Position numbers and translations under genes: made by a program
Part shown: positions 14,446 to 21,751 of the stretch, piece after piece
Numbering within the stretch: the first letter of the stretch is position 1
Layout: every line of letters starts with the position of its first letter
Origin: Solirubrobacter sp963837485
GTDB lineage: Bacteria > Actinomycetota > Thermoleophilia > Solirubrobacterales > Solirubrobacteraceae
Length of the DNA: 64,000 bases
Direction: 5' to 3'
Assembly (NCBI GenBank): GCA_963837485.1
Contig: CAWINP010000004.1
Location: forward strand, 620,001 to 684,000
Notes under the pieces: model-generated
What the model saw: only the letters and a program-made list of their open reading frames with translations
Told to the model about the DNA's origin: nothing
The model's database searches: none

Positions 14446-15828
14446 ATGAGCCTGGTGTTGTTGCGCTCGCAGAGCGACGAGCGGCTCGTCGCACTCGCCC
14501 GCCAGGGTCATGAGCGGGCGTTCGAGGCGATCGTCCGGCGCTACCGCCGGCCGCTGCTGGCGACGTGCCGGCGGATGGTCCCCGACGCGCTGGCCGAGGA
14601 CGTGCTTCAGCAGGCGCTCGTCTCGGCGTGGACGGGGCTGCGGCGGGGCGACGATGTGCGCGACCTGCGCGCATGGCTGTTCCGGATCGTGCGCAACGCC
14701 GCCGTCAGCACGCTGCGCCGGTCGGGTCACGATCCGCCGCGGCTGCTCGACGCGCTGACCGCGGCGCCGAGCTCGCAGGAGGAGGCGGAGCGACGCGCGG
14801 TCGTGCACGAGACGCTGTCGACGATCGCGCGGCTGCCGGCGCGCCAGCGCGAGGCGCTGCTGCGGATCGCGGTGCACGGCGACAGCCAGGACGACGTCGC
14901 GGACGAGCTCGGCGTCTCCCGGCCGGCGGCGCGAGCGCTCGTGCACCGCGCGCGGACGGCGCTGCGCGCTACCGCGTCGGCGTTGGTGCCGTATCCGCTG
15001 CTGACCGCGCTCGCGTCGGCCGGGAGCGACGCGGAGCCGATGAGCCTGCGGATCGCCAAGCTCGTCGCCGGCGCCGGGGGCGCGGGCGCCACCGCGACGC
15101 TCGCCAAGGCCGGCGCGGTCGCCGGCATGGCGGCGGCGGTCTCCGCGCCGATGATCGCGGACCACCATGCGCCAAAGCCCCGTCCGGCGGCGGCGCGAGC
15201 AGCGCACACGCGAGGCGCGGGGACCGTCGCCGCGACGCCGGACCCGCCGCGGGCCGCGGCGGCGCCGGTGCGGTACACGCCGCCCGCCGCCGTGCCGCGC
15301 GAAGCGGGCGGCGGCGACGGAGGGCGGCGCAGCGCGCACCACGGAGCCGGCACGCGCGGCGACGGCGAGCACCGCCGCCCCGGCCACGAGCGCGGGCGCA
15401 GCGGCGACGACGGCGCCCGCGACCGCGGATCTCAAGACGACGCCGCCTCCGGCGGCAGCGGCAAGCGCGGCGACCGCGAGCGCAGCGGCGACGGCGAGCG
15501 CGCGAGCGGCGTGTCCGGCGACGGCGACGGCGAGCGCCTCGGCAGTGGCACGTCCGGCGGCGAAGACGGCGGCACGTCCGGCGGCGACGACGGCGAACGG
15601 CTCGGCAGCGACGCATCCGCCGGCGACGGCGAGCGACTCGGCAGCAGCACGTCCACCGGTGACGGCGAGCGACTCGGCAGCAGCACGTCCACCGGCGACG
15701 GCGAGCGACTCGGCAGCGACACGTCCACCAGTGACGGCGAGCGGTTGGACAGCGGCACATCCGCCGGCGACGGCGAGCGGTTCGGCAGCGGCGCCTCCGA
15801 CGGCGGCGCAGTCGCGTTCGAGCGCTGA
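14446..15828 (+). CDS. ECF sigma factor with predicted transmembrane segment and repetitive C-terminal tail
   Basis: A 460-residue protein. Residues 8-85 are sigma region 2 (FEAIVRRYRRPLLATCRRMV; DLRAWLFRIVRNAA) and 120-185 are region 4 (LPARQREALLRIAVHGDSQD; VADELGVSRPAARALVHRAR), so it can bind core RNA polymerase and promoter DNA. A hydrophobic alanine/glycine stretch around 205-240 could span the membrane once. Beyond it come about 220 residues rich in Gly, Asp, Ser and Arg, with 12-residue repeats of the type GDGERLGSSTST. Some actinobacterial ECF groups have membrane-anchored extensions that act in signal sensing; the tail would then lie outside. No separate anti-sigma gene is adjacent. 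Confidence 0.82.
   Translation: MSLVLLRSQSDERLVALARQGHERAFEAIVRRYRRPLLATCRRMVPDALAEDVLQQALVSAWTGLRRGDDVRDLRAWLFRIVRNAAVSTLRRSGHDPPRLLDALTAAPSSQEEAERRAVVHETLSTIARLPARQREALLRIAVHGDSQDDVADELGVSRPAARALVHRARTALRATASALVPYPLLTALASAGSDAEPMSLRIAKLVAGAGGAGATATLAKAGAVAGMAAAVSAPMIADHHAPKPRPAAARAAHTRGAGTVAATPDPPRAAAAPVRYTPPAAVPREAGGGDGGRRSAHHGAGTRGDGEHRRPGHERGRSGDDGARDRGSQDDAASGGSGKRGDRERSGDGERASGVSGDGDGERLGSGTSGGEDGGTSGGDDGERLGSDASAGDGERLGSSTSTGDGERLGSSTSTGDGERLGSDTSTSDGERLDSGTSAGDGERFGSGASDGGAVAFER
15523..15801 (+). repeat. 36-bp tandem repeats encoding GDGERLGSSTST-type units
   Basis: Six contiguous 36-bp units occupy 15586-15801 and one related unit lies at 15523-15558. All are in frame in the sigma factor gene. 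The two central units (15622-15693) are almost identical; outer ones diverge. In-frame period and coding use argue for a protein repeat that can expand or contract. Confidence 0.8.
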
Positions 15829-15884
15829 CCGTCACCTTCGCCGGCCTGGCGGCGTCTCCCAACCAAACGGACCAGGAGGCATTC

Positions 15885-16475
15885 GTGCTCCGCAGGATCT
15901 TCGTACTCGCGGCGTCGCTCGCCGTCGCCGCGTCATTGCTGCTCGCCGGTGGGGCGAGCGCGCATGGCCGTGATCGCAACCGGGATCGGATCCCGGATCG
16001 CTGGGAGACGCAGCACCACCTGTCGCTCAACGTCAAGCAGACGCGTCGCGACCAGGATCACGACGGGCTCAACAACATGGGCGAGTTCCGCTCGCACACC
16101 GATCCGCGCGACGCCGACAGCGATGACGACGGCATCACCGACGCCGACGAGAACGCGGGCACGGTCGCGTCGTTCAGCGGCGGCATGCTCACCATCACGC
16201 TCGCGAAGGGCGGCACGCTCGCCGGGCGCGTGGGCGACGAGACGGAGATCGAGTGCGACGACGCCACGGCGACGGCCGCCGGCCACGGCGGGGACGGCGA
16301 GGACGGCGACCACGGCGACGGCGGCGACGGCGACCAAGGGGACGCCGACGGCCACGACCATGGCGGCGACCAGTCGTGCGGCGCCGACGCGCTCACCGCG
16401 GGCCGCACGGTGAAGGAGGCCGAGCTGAAGGCCGCGAACGGGGAGGCGGTCTTCGAGAAGGTCGAGCTCGGCTGA
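15885..16475 (+). CDS. Secreted protein with EF-hand-like calcium-binding repeats
   Basis: This 196-residue protein starts at a GTG with AGGAGG upstream. Residues 1-25 form a signal peptide ending GGASA-HG. Residues 27-80 have three acidic loops of the thrombospondin-3/dockerin type (DRNRDRIPDRWE, DQDHDGLNNMGEF, DADSDDDGITDADE), which normally bind calcium. Residues 120-150 are a Gly/Asp/His-rich linker, and the C-terminal 30 residues look like a small beta unit. It is exported and probably binds metal; its role is unknown. It follows the sigma factor gene by 56 nt and may be its target or cargo. Confidence 0.78.
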   Translation: MLRRIFVLAASLAVAASLLLAGGASAHGRDRNRDRIPDRWETQHHLSLNVKQTRRDQDHDGLNNMGEFRSHTDPRDADSDDDGITDADENAGTVASFSGGMLTITLAKGGTLAGRVGDETEIECDDATATAAGHGGDGEDGDHGDGGDGDQGDADGHDHGGDQSCGADALTAGRTVKEAELKAANGEAVFEKVELG

Positions 16476-16482
16476 GTCGCTA

Positions 16483-16520
16483 CGGCGGACCGGCGGCGCT
16501 CAGGCGCCGCCGGTCCGCCG
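16483..16520. terminator. Strong terminator hairpin
   Basis: A 17-bp perfect stem (arms 16483-16499 and 16504-16520) with a TCAG loop directly follows the secreted protein stop at 16475. It also faces the convergent kinase gene ending at 16576, so it probably serves both. Confidence 0.85.
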
Positions 16521-16575
16521 ATCCCGAACCGCCGCCGGCGCGTTGCCCGCGAGCTCGGCCTCCGAGATGCGGGCG

Positions 16576-18444
16576 TCATTCGTGAGCTCGCACGACCGGC
16601 AGCTTGACCGTGAAGGTCGCTCCCTCTCCCGGGCGGCTGTCCAAGCTCAGCGCGCCGTGATGCTTGTCGACGACGATCGAGCGCGCGATGGCCAGCCCCT
16701 GGCCCGTCCCGCGGCCGACCTCCTTGGTGGTGAAGAACGGCTCGAACACGCGGTCTCCGATCTCCGGCGGGATCCCCGGCCCGTCGTCGGCGATCGTGAC
16801 GATGGCGTGGTCGAGCGCGCACTCGGTACTCACGCGGATGGTGCCGCGGCGGCCGTCGTGCGCCGCGTCGCCGATCGCGTGCGCCGCGTTGACGATCAGG
16901 TTCAGGAAGACCTGGTTGAGCTCGCCGACGTTGCAGATGACGCGCGGCAGCTCGTCGAACGCGGTCTCCACGTCGGCGACGTGCTTGTACTCGCTCGACG
17001 ACACGACCAGCGTCGAGCGCAGCGCGGCGTTGAGGTCGGCCGGTGCGTGCTCGACCTGCGACGGCTGGCCGAAGTCCTTCATCGCCCGCACGATCGTGGC
17101 GACGCGCCTGACGCCGTCCTGCGTGCGCGCGAGCGCAGCCGGCAGCCGCTCGCGCAGGTAGTCCAGGTCGGCGGCCTCCTCGGCCTGGGCGACCCGCGGG
17201 TCCTCGCCGCGCTCGTCGAGCAGCGCCCGGTATTCGGCCAGCAGTCGCGCGATGTCGCCGTACGCCTCCTCGGCGAACTGGACGCTGTCGCCGACGAACT
17301 GGATCGGCGTGTTGATCTCGTGCGCGATGCCGGCCGCGAGCTGCCCGACCGCGTCGAGCCGCTGTGTGAGGCGCAGCTCGGCCTCCATGCGCTCGCGCTC
17401 TTCCTCGAGCCGCCGCAGCGGCGTGATGTCGGAGATCGTCCCCTCGAGCCAGAGCACCGCGCCGTCCGGGTCGCGCACCGCATGGCCCATCTCGCGCACC
17501 CAGCGCGTCTCGCCGCCGGCGTTCGCGATCGCGTAGTCGATCGTGAAGGTCTCGTCGCCCGGAAGCTCCGAGAGGCGCTGCTCGACGCGCTCGCGGTCGG
17601 CGTCCGGGACCAGACGCGAGTACGGCGGCGCGTCCGCCATGAGGCCGGCGGCGGAATGACCGGTGATCTCGCGGATGCGCGCGCTGACGAAGCGCATTGA
17701 CCAGTCTCCGCTGGGCGCGCGCCGATACGCCGCGCCGGGGATGTTCGAGACCAGCGAGCGGAACGCCTCCTCGCTCCCGCGCACGCGGTCGAACGAACGC
17801 CCGACCGTGCTGACGAGAAAGAGGGCGGCAAGCAGGCCGAGCGCGAGCGCGCCGGCACCCAGAGCGGCGAGCAGGGCGCGCACGCTCCGGAGATGGACAT
17901 GCGCGGCGCGCACGCGAGCGTCCGAGCGCCGGCGTGCCGCGGCGAGCACGATCGCGGACTGGGCGAGGCTTCCCTGGGTCAGGCTCTCGGACTGCAGCGC
18001 GAGCGGCTGCGCCTTCGCGTAGTGGCCGTCCGGCGCCATCCGGAAGATCTCGTTGACGAGCGCTCGGCGGCGGACGGCGATGTCCAGCTCACGATCCAGC
18101 GCCCGTTGCACCCCCCGGTCGCCGGCGAAGCCCGCGCGCAACCGGACCAGGCGGGCCCTCTCCAGCTGCTCCATCGCGAAGTATTCGGCCACGTCGCGCG
18201 GATCGGAGTCGATCAGGTACTCGGCGACGCGTGCGCGCTGAACCTCGGCTCCGGCCTGCGACGCGCGGGCGTCGTCGGCCAGCGCCTGCGCCGCCTGCGC
18301 CGCCCGCGAGTCGCGTGCGGCGATCGCGAGCCCATGGCGCGCGACCGCCAGCACGCCGACGAAGACGGCCAGCGAGATGCCGGTCGCCGCGAGGATGCGC
18401 GCCACGATCGAGCGGCGCGTCGCGACTGTCGCGGCGCCACGCAT
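16576..18444 (-). CDS. PAS-domain sensor histidine kinase
   Basis: A 622-residue membrane kinase. Transmembrane helices at about 13-33 and 190-212 enclose a helical extracytoplasmic sensor. A PAS domain spans 225-345. The dimerisation box is AAGIAHEINTPIQFVGDS with phosphoacceptor His375. The ATPase domain has the N box (NVGELNQVFLNLIVNAAHAI), G1 (DDGPGIP), F box (FEPFFTTKEVGRGTG) and G2. It phosphorylates a response regulator not encoded directly beside it. It begins 3 nt after the stop of the GGDEF-EAL gene, so the two are cotranscribed. It shares its C-terminal half with the kinase at 25306. Confidence 0.92.
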   Translation of the reverse strand: MRGAATVATRRSIVARILAATGISLAVFVGVLAVARHGLAIAARDSRAAQAAQALADDARASQAGAEVQRARVAEYLIDSDPRDVAEYFAMEQLERARLVRLRAGFAGDRGVQRALDRELDIAVRRRALVNEIFRMAPDGHYAKAQPLALQSESLTQGSLAQSAIVLAAARRRSDARVRAAHVHLRSVRALLAALGAGALALGLLAALFLVSTVGRSFDRVRGSEEAFRSLVSNIPGAAYRRAPSGDWSMRFVSARIREITGHSAAGLMADAPPYSRLVPDADRERVEQRLSELPGDETFTIDYAIANAGGETRWVREMGHAVRDPDGAVLWLEGTISDITPLRRLEEERERMEAELRLTQRLDAVGQLAAGIAHEINTPIQFVGDSVQFAEEAYGDIARLLAEYRALLDERGEDPRVAQAEEAADLDYLRERLPAALARTQDGVRRVATIVRAMKDFGQPSQVEHAPADLNAALRSTLVVSSSEYKHVADVETAFDELPRVICNVGELNQVFLNLIVNAAHAIGDAAHDGRRGTIRVSTECALDHAIVTIADDGPGIPPEIGDRVFEPFFTTKEVGRGTGQGLAIARSIVVDKHHGALSLDSRPGEGATFTVKLPVVRAHE

Positions 18445-18447
18445 GGC

Positions 18448-21000
18448 TCAGGGGACGTGGTCGAGAACGCTCGCGCGGCGCGCCGCGTCCGCGAAGACGT
18501 GGGCCGCGAGCGGGCGGCTGTAGAAGAAGCCCTGGATCAGGTGGCAGCCCGCGGCCAGTACGCCGTCGCGCTGCTCGGCGGTCTCCACGCCCTCCGCCAG
18601 CGGGACGATCCCGAGCGAATGGGCGAGGCCGACGATGCCCTCCACGATCGCGCCGCCGGAGCCGGGACGGCCGAGGTCGCGCACGAACGGGCGCGGCACC
18701 TTGATCACGTCGGCCGGAAGCTCCTTCAGGTATGCGAGCGATGAGTGGCCGGTGCCGAAGTCGTCCAGCGCCACGCGCACGCCGATCGCCTTCAGGCCCT
18801 GGAGCGACGGCCGCGCAGTGCCGAGGTCGGCCACCGCGGTCTCGGTCACCTCGATCGTCAGGCACTCGGCGGGCAGGCCGGACCCGATCAGCGCCGAGGA
18901 CACCATGTCGAGCAGGTCCGGGCGCACGAACTGGACGGCCGAGACGTTGACGGCGACGCCGAAGTCCCCGGGCACGATGCCCTCGCGCCGCCAGCCGGCG
19001 AGCGTCGCACACGCCTCGTGCATCACCCACTCTCCGAGCGCGATGATCAGCTCCGACTCCTCGGCCAGCGGGATGAAGCGGCCGGGGCCGAGCCGGCCGA
19101 GCCGCGGATGGCGCCAGCGCACGAGCGCCTCCGCCGAGCGCCACTGCCCGTTGCGCCCGTCGATCACCGGTTGATAGTCGAGCTCGAGCTCGCCCGCGTC
19201 GATCGCCGCCGCCAGCTCGGCCTTCAGCGTCACGCGCTCCAGGCGCTCGGCGTGCAGCTCCGGCGCGTACAGGCAGCTGCGCCCGCCGCCGGCCTCCTGC
19301 GCGTCCTGCATCGCCGCGTCGGCGGTGGCGATCAGCCCGCTCGCGTCGCTGGCGTGCGCGACCGCGAGCGCCACCCCGGCGCTGGCGCGCACGCGAAGCG
19401 TCGCGGCGCTGGTCTCGAGCGGGTGCTCGAGCACGCGCAGCATCCGGTTCACGACGTCGAGCGCGGTATCGCCGTCGGGCATCTCGCGCAACAGGAGCGA
19501 GAACTCGTCGGCCGCCATGCGCGCGACGGGGCCGCTGCCGGCGGCGCTGTGGCCGAACCGCCGGGCGACCTCGATCAGCACCTCGTCGCCGACCGCGTAG
19601 CCGTACGTCTCGTTGACCTCGCGCAGCCCGTCGAGGTCGAGCAGCGCGACCGCCACGCCGGCCGGCGCGACGCGCAGCGCCTCGGTGACCAGGTCCTCGA
19701 AGTGCTCGCGGTTGGGCAGGCCGGTGAGCGCGTCGACGTCGTCGCGCCGTCGCACGTCCTGCTCGAGCGCGACGCGCGCGCTGACGTCGCGCAACTGGAC
19801 GACGAGCGCGCCGACGGCGTCGTCGGCCAGGAAGTCGCTGACCGACAGCTCGACCCAGCGGGCACTGCCGCGCAGCCGCACGGTGAAGCGGTCCGGCCCT
19901 TGGGCCTCCTCCGCCACCACCGCGGCGAGCGCCACCCCCGCGCGCTCGCGATCGCCGCGGTGCAGGCATTCCAGGACCGAGCGCCCGACGAGCGCGTCGG
20001 GGGGCTCGCCCAGGAGCTCGAGCGCGCCCGGCGTCGACCAGGCGATGACCAGCTCGCGATCGACGATGAGCGCGACGCCGCCGGTGTCCTCGACCAGCGA
20101 CAGGATGCGCGCGCTGGCGGCGCGCGCCTGCCGCAGCGCCTGTGCCTCGAGCGCCGCGACGGCCAGCGAGAGCTGCCCGGCCAGCGCGGCCAGCGAGCGC
20201 CGGTCGGCCCGGCGCAGCACGCCCGCGGGCAGGACGCTGAGCGTTCCGGCCGAGCCGGTCGCGGTGGCGATGTCGAGGACGATCGGCTCGCCGGGCGCGA
20301 CGAGCGGCAAGCGGAGGGCGACCGCGGGCGCACCGGACGGCGAGTCGAGCGTGACCGTGAACCCGGCCAGCTCGGCCCCGAGCAGCTCCTCCAGGGCCTG
20401 CGCGCTGTGGTCGGCCAGCCTCTGCCGGTCGGCGGCCTGCAGATAGGAGACCGCGACGCGTTGCAGCACGCGCTCGCGCCGGGCCGCGGCGTGGAGCGCC
20501 CCGACGCCGCGCACGAGCTCGTTCACGAGCAGCGCGACCATCAGCAGGGCGGGCGTCTGCAAGAGCGCGCCGGCGACCGAGTAGTCGTAGTCCTGCCCGT
20601 CGATCAGGTACGCGGAGAGCGCGCACGCCCCGGCATACACGAACGCGCCGCGCACGGCCAGGCTGCGCGAACCGTAGGCCGAGCGGAAGGCCAGCCCGGC
20701 GTACAGCACCCCGCTCATGCGGTCCGGGACGACGGCGACGCCGACGGCGACCACCGCGGCCACCTCCAGGGCGTCGAGCACCGGCGATCGCCGGCCCATG
20801 CGCAGCAGCAGCGTCCAGCGCGCCACCAGTACCAGCGCGCCCATCAGGCCGAGCGACCGGTGCGCCGCCGGTATGCCGGGGTCCAGGAGAAAGAAGATGC
20901 AGGTCGCGACGAGGCCCGAGAGCGCGGCGACGAACAACCCGCGGCGAAGTCCCGCTTCAGCGCGGAGTCCGGAGAGCCAGCGCGACAGGAAGCGATCCAT
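18448..21000 (-). CDS. Membrane PAS-GGDEF-EAL protein, probable c-di-GMP phosphodiesterase
   Basis: An 850-residue protein: six or seven hydrophobic segments (20-170), a GAF-like region (180-290), PAS (300-420), GGDEF-fold domain (425-590) and EAL domain (595-840). The cyclase signature is AADEF instead of GGDEF, so cyclase activity is unlikely. The EAL domain keeps EALVRW, NVSAVQF, EVTETAV, ALDDFGTG, IKV (Lys), AEGVET and IQGFF, which hold the metal- and substrate-binding residues, so it probably hydrolyses c-di-GMP. Asp after IK is replaced by Pro (IKVPRPF). It precedes the histidine kinase in one unit. Confidence 0.9.
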   Translation of the reverse strand: MDRFLSRWLSGLRAEAGLRRGLFVAALSGLVATCIFFLLDPGIPAAHRSLGLMGALVLVARWTLLLRMGRRSPVLDALEVAAVVAVGVAVVPDRMSGVLYAGLAFRSAYGSRSLAVRGAFVYAGACALSAYLIDGQDYDYSVAGALLQTPALLMVALLVNELVRGVGALHAAARRERVLQRVAVSYLQAADRQRLADHSAQALEELLGAELAGFTVTLDSPSGAPAVALRLPLVAPGEPIVLDIATATGSAGTLSVLPAGVLRRADRRSLAALAGQLSLAVAALEAQALRQARAASARILSLVEDTGGVALIVDRELVIAWSTPGALELLGEPPDALVGRSVLECLHRGDRERAGVALAAVVAEEAQGPDRFTVRLRGSARWVELSVSDFLADDAVGALVVQLRDVSARVALEQDVRRRDDVDALTGLPNREHFEDLVTEALRVAPAGVAVALLDLDGLREVNETYGYAVGDEVLIEVARRFGHSAAGSGPVARMAADEFSLLLREMPDGDTALDVVNRMLRVLEHPLETSAATLRVRASAGVALAVAHASDASGLIATADAAMQDAQEAGGGRSCLYAPELHAERLERVTLKAELAAAIDAGELELDYQPVIDGRNGQWRSAEALVRWRHPRLGRLGPGRFIPLAEESELIIALGEWVMHEACATLAGWRREGIVPGDFGVAVNVSAVQFVRPDLLDMVSSALIGSGLPAECLTIEVTETAVADLGTARPSLQGLKAIGVRVALDDFGTGHSSLAYLKELPADVIKVPRPFVRDLGRPGSGGAIVEGIVGLAHSLGIVPLAEGVETAEQRDGVLAAGCHLIQGFFYSRPLAAHVFADAARRASVLDHVP

Positions 21001-21017
21001 CCTGGACGGGGGATCGG

Positions 21018-21052
21018 TTGCCCTGAGTCAGAACTGAACCGGGTTAGGGCAA
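21018..21052. promoter_or_regulatory. Inverted repeat between response regulator and GGDEF-EAL genes
   Basis: TTGCCCT and AGGGCAA are complementary arms 21 nt apart in the 60-nt gap between two minus-strand genes. There is no T-run. It may be a weak terminator for the regulator gene or a binding site for control of the downstream pair. Confidence 0.35.
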
Positions 21053-21060
21053 AGGAACGG

Positions 21061-21735
21061 TCAATCCTCGAAGCGGAAGCCGACGCCCCGCACCGTCACC
21101 AGATGCCGGGGCGCGGCCGCGTCGTCGTCCAGCTTGCGCCGCAGCGCAGACACGTGCATGTCGAGCGTCTTGGTCGAGCCGAACCACGCGCCCTCCCAGA
21201 CCTCGGCCATGATCTGCGCGCGTGCCACGGTCCGCCCCGCGTGACGGACCAGGAAGGCCAGCAGGTCGAACTCCTTCGGGCTCAGGCGCAGCTCGCGCTC
21301 GGCGACCCAGGCGCGGCGCGCGTCCACGTCGACGCGCACGTCGCCGACGCTGATCGCGTGCGGCGCCGACCGGCGGACTTGCGCGCGCACGCGCGCGAGC
21401 AGCTCGGCGAGCCGGAACGGCTTTGCCACGTAGTCGTCGGCGCCGGCGTCGAGGCCGGTCACCGCGTCGAGCTCCTCGCCGCGGCCGGTGAGGAAGAGGA
21501 TCGGCACCGCCGGCCTCGCCGCGCGGATCCGGCGGCATACGTCGAGCCCGTCGAGCCCGGGCAGGCCGATGTCGAGAAGCACGAGGTCGTGGTTGCCGTC
21601 GCAGCCCGAGCGCGCCGCGGTCATGCCGTCGGACGCCTCTTCGACGTCATAGCCCTCGCGGCGCAGCGCACGGGCGAGCGAGGTCCTCACGCCCTCGTCG
21701 TCCTCGGCCAGCAGCAGCTTCGCGCCTTGCATCAT
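21061..21735 (-). CDS. OmpR/PhoB-family response regulator
   Basis: This 224-residue protein starts at the double ATG at 21735/21732; the frame is open upstream but overlaps the kinase gene. The receiver has the acidic pair EDD (11-13), phosphoacceptor Asp55 (LVLLDIGLPG) and Lys105 (VAKPF). The C-terminal winged helix (about 130-222) has LRLSPKEFDLLAFLVRHAG and LDMHVSALRRKLDD, typical of DNA-binding OmpR-type regulators. It lies 16 nt downstream of the hybrid kinase at 21752 and is its natural partner. Confidence 0.92.
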   Translation of the reverse strand: MMQGAKLLLAEDDEGVRTSLARALRREGYDVEEASDGMTAARSGCDGNHDLVLLDIGLPGLDGLDVCRRIRAARPAVPILFLTGRGEELDAVTGLDAGADDYVAKPFRLAELLARVRAQVRRSAPHAISVGDVRVDVDARRAWVAERELRLSPKEFDLLAFLVRHAGRTVARAQIMAEVWEGAWFGSTKTLDMHVSALRRKLDDDAAAPRHLVTVRGVGFRFED

Positions 21736-21751
21736 CGCCGGCCTGCGTCCA

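Noticed and set aside
14322..14513. Short plus-strand frame starting VAFETKIGVLRALWNL
   Set aside because: The first residues faintly resemble a small-domain start, but the similarity stops at once and the frame overlaps the sigma factor start; not supportable as a gene.
15523..15801. Regular 36-bp repeats resembling a CRISPR array
   Set aside because: The units are contiguous with no unique spacers, in frame, and encode a repeated peptide; no cas gene is present.
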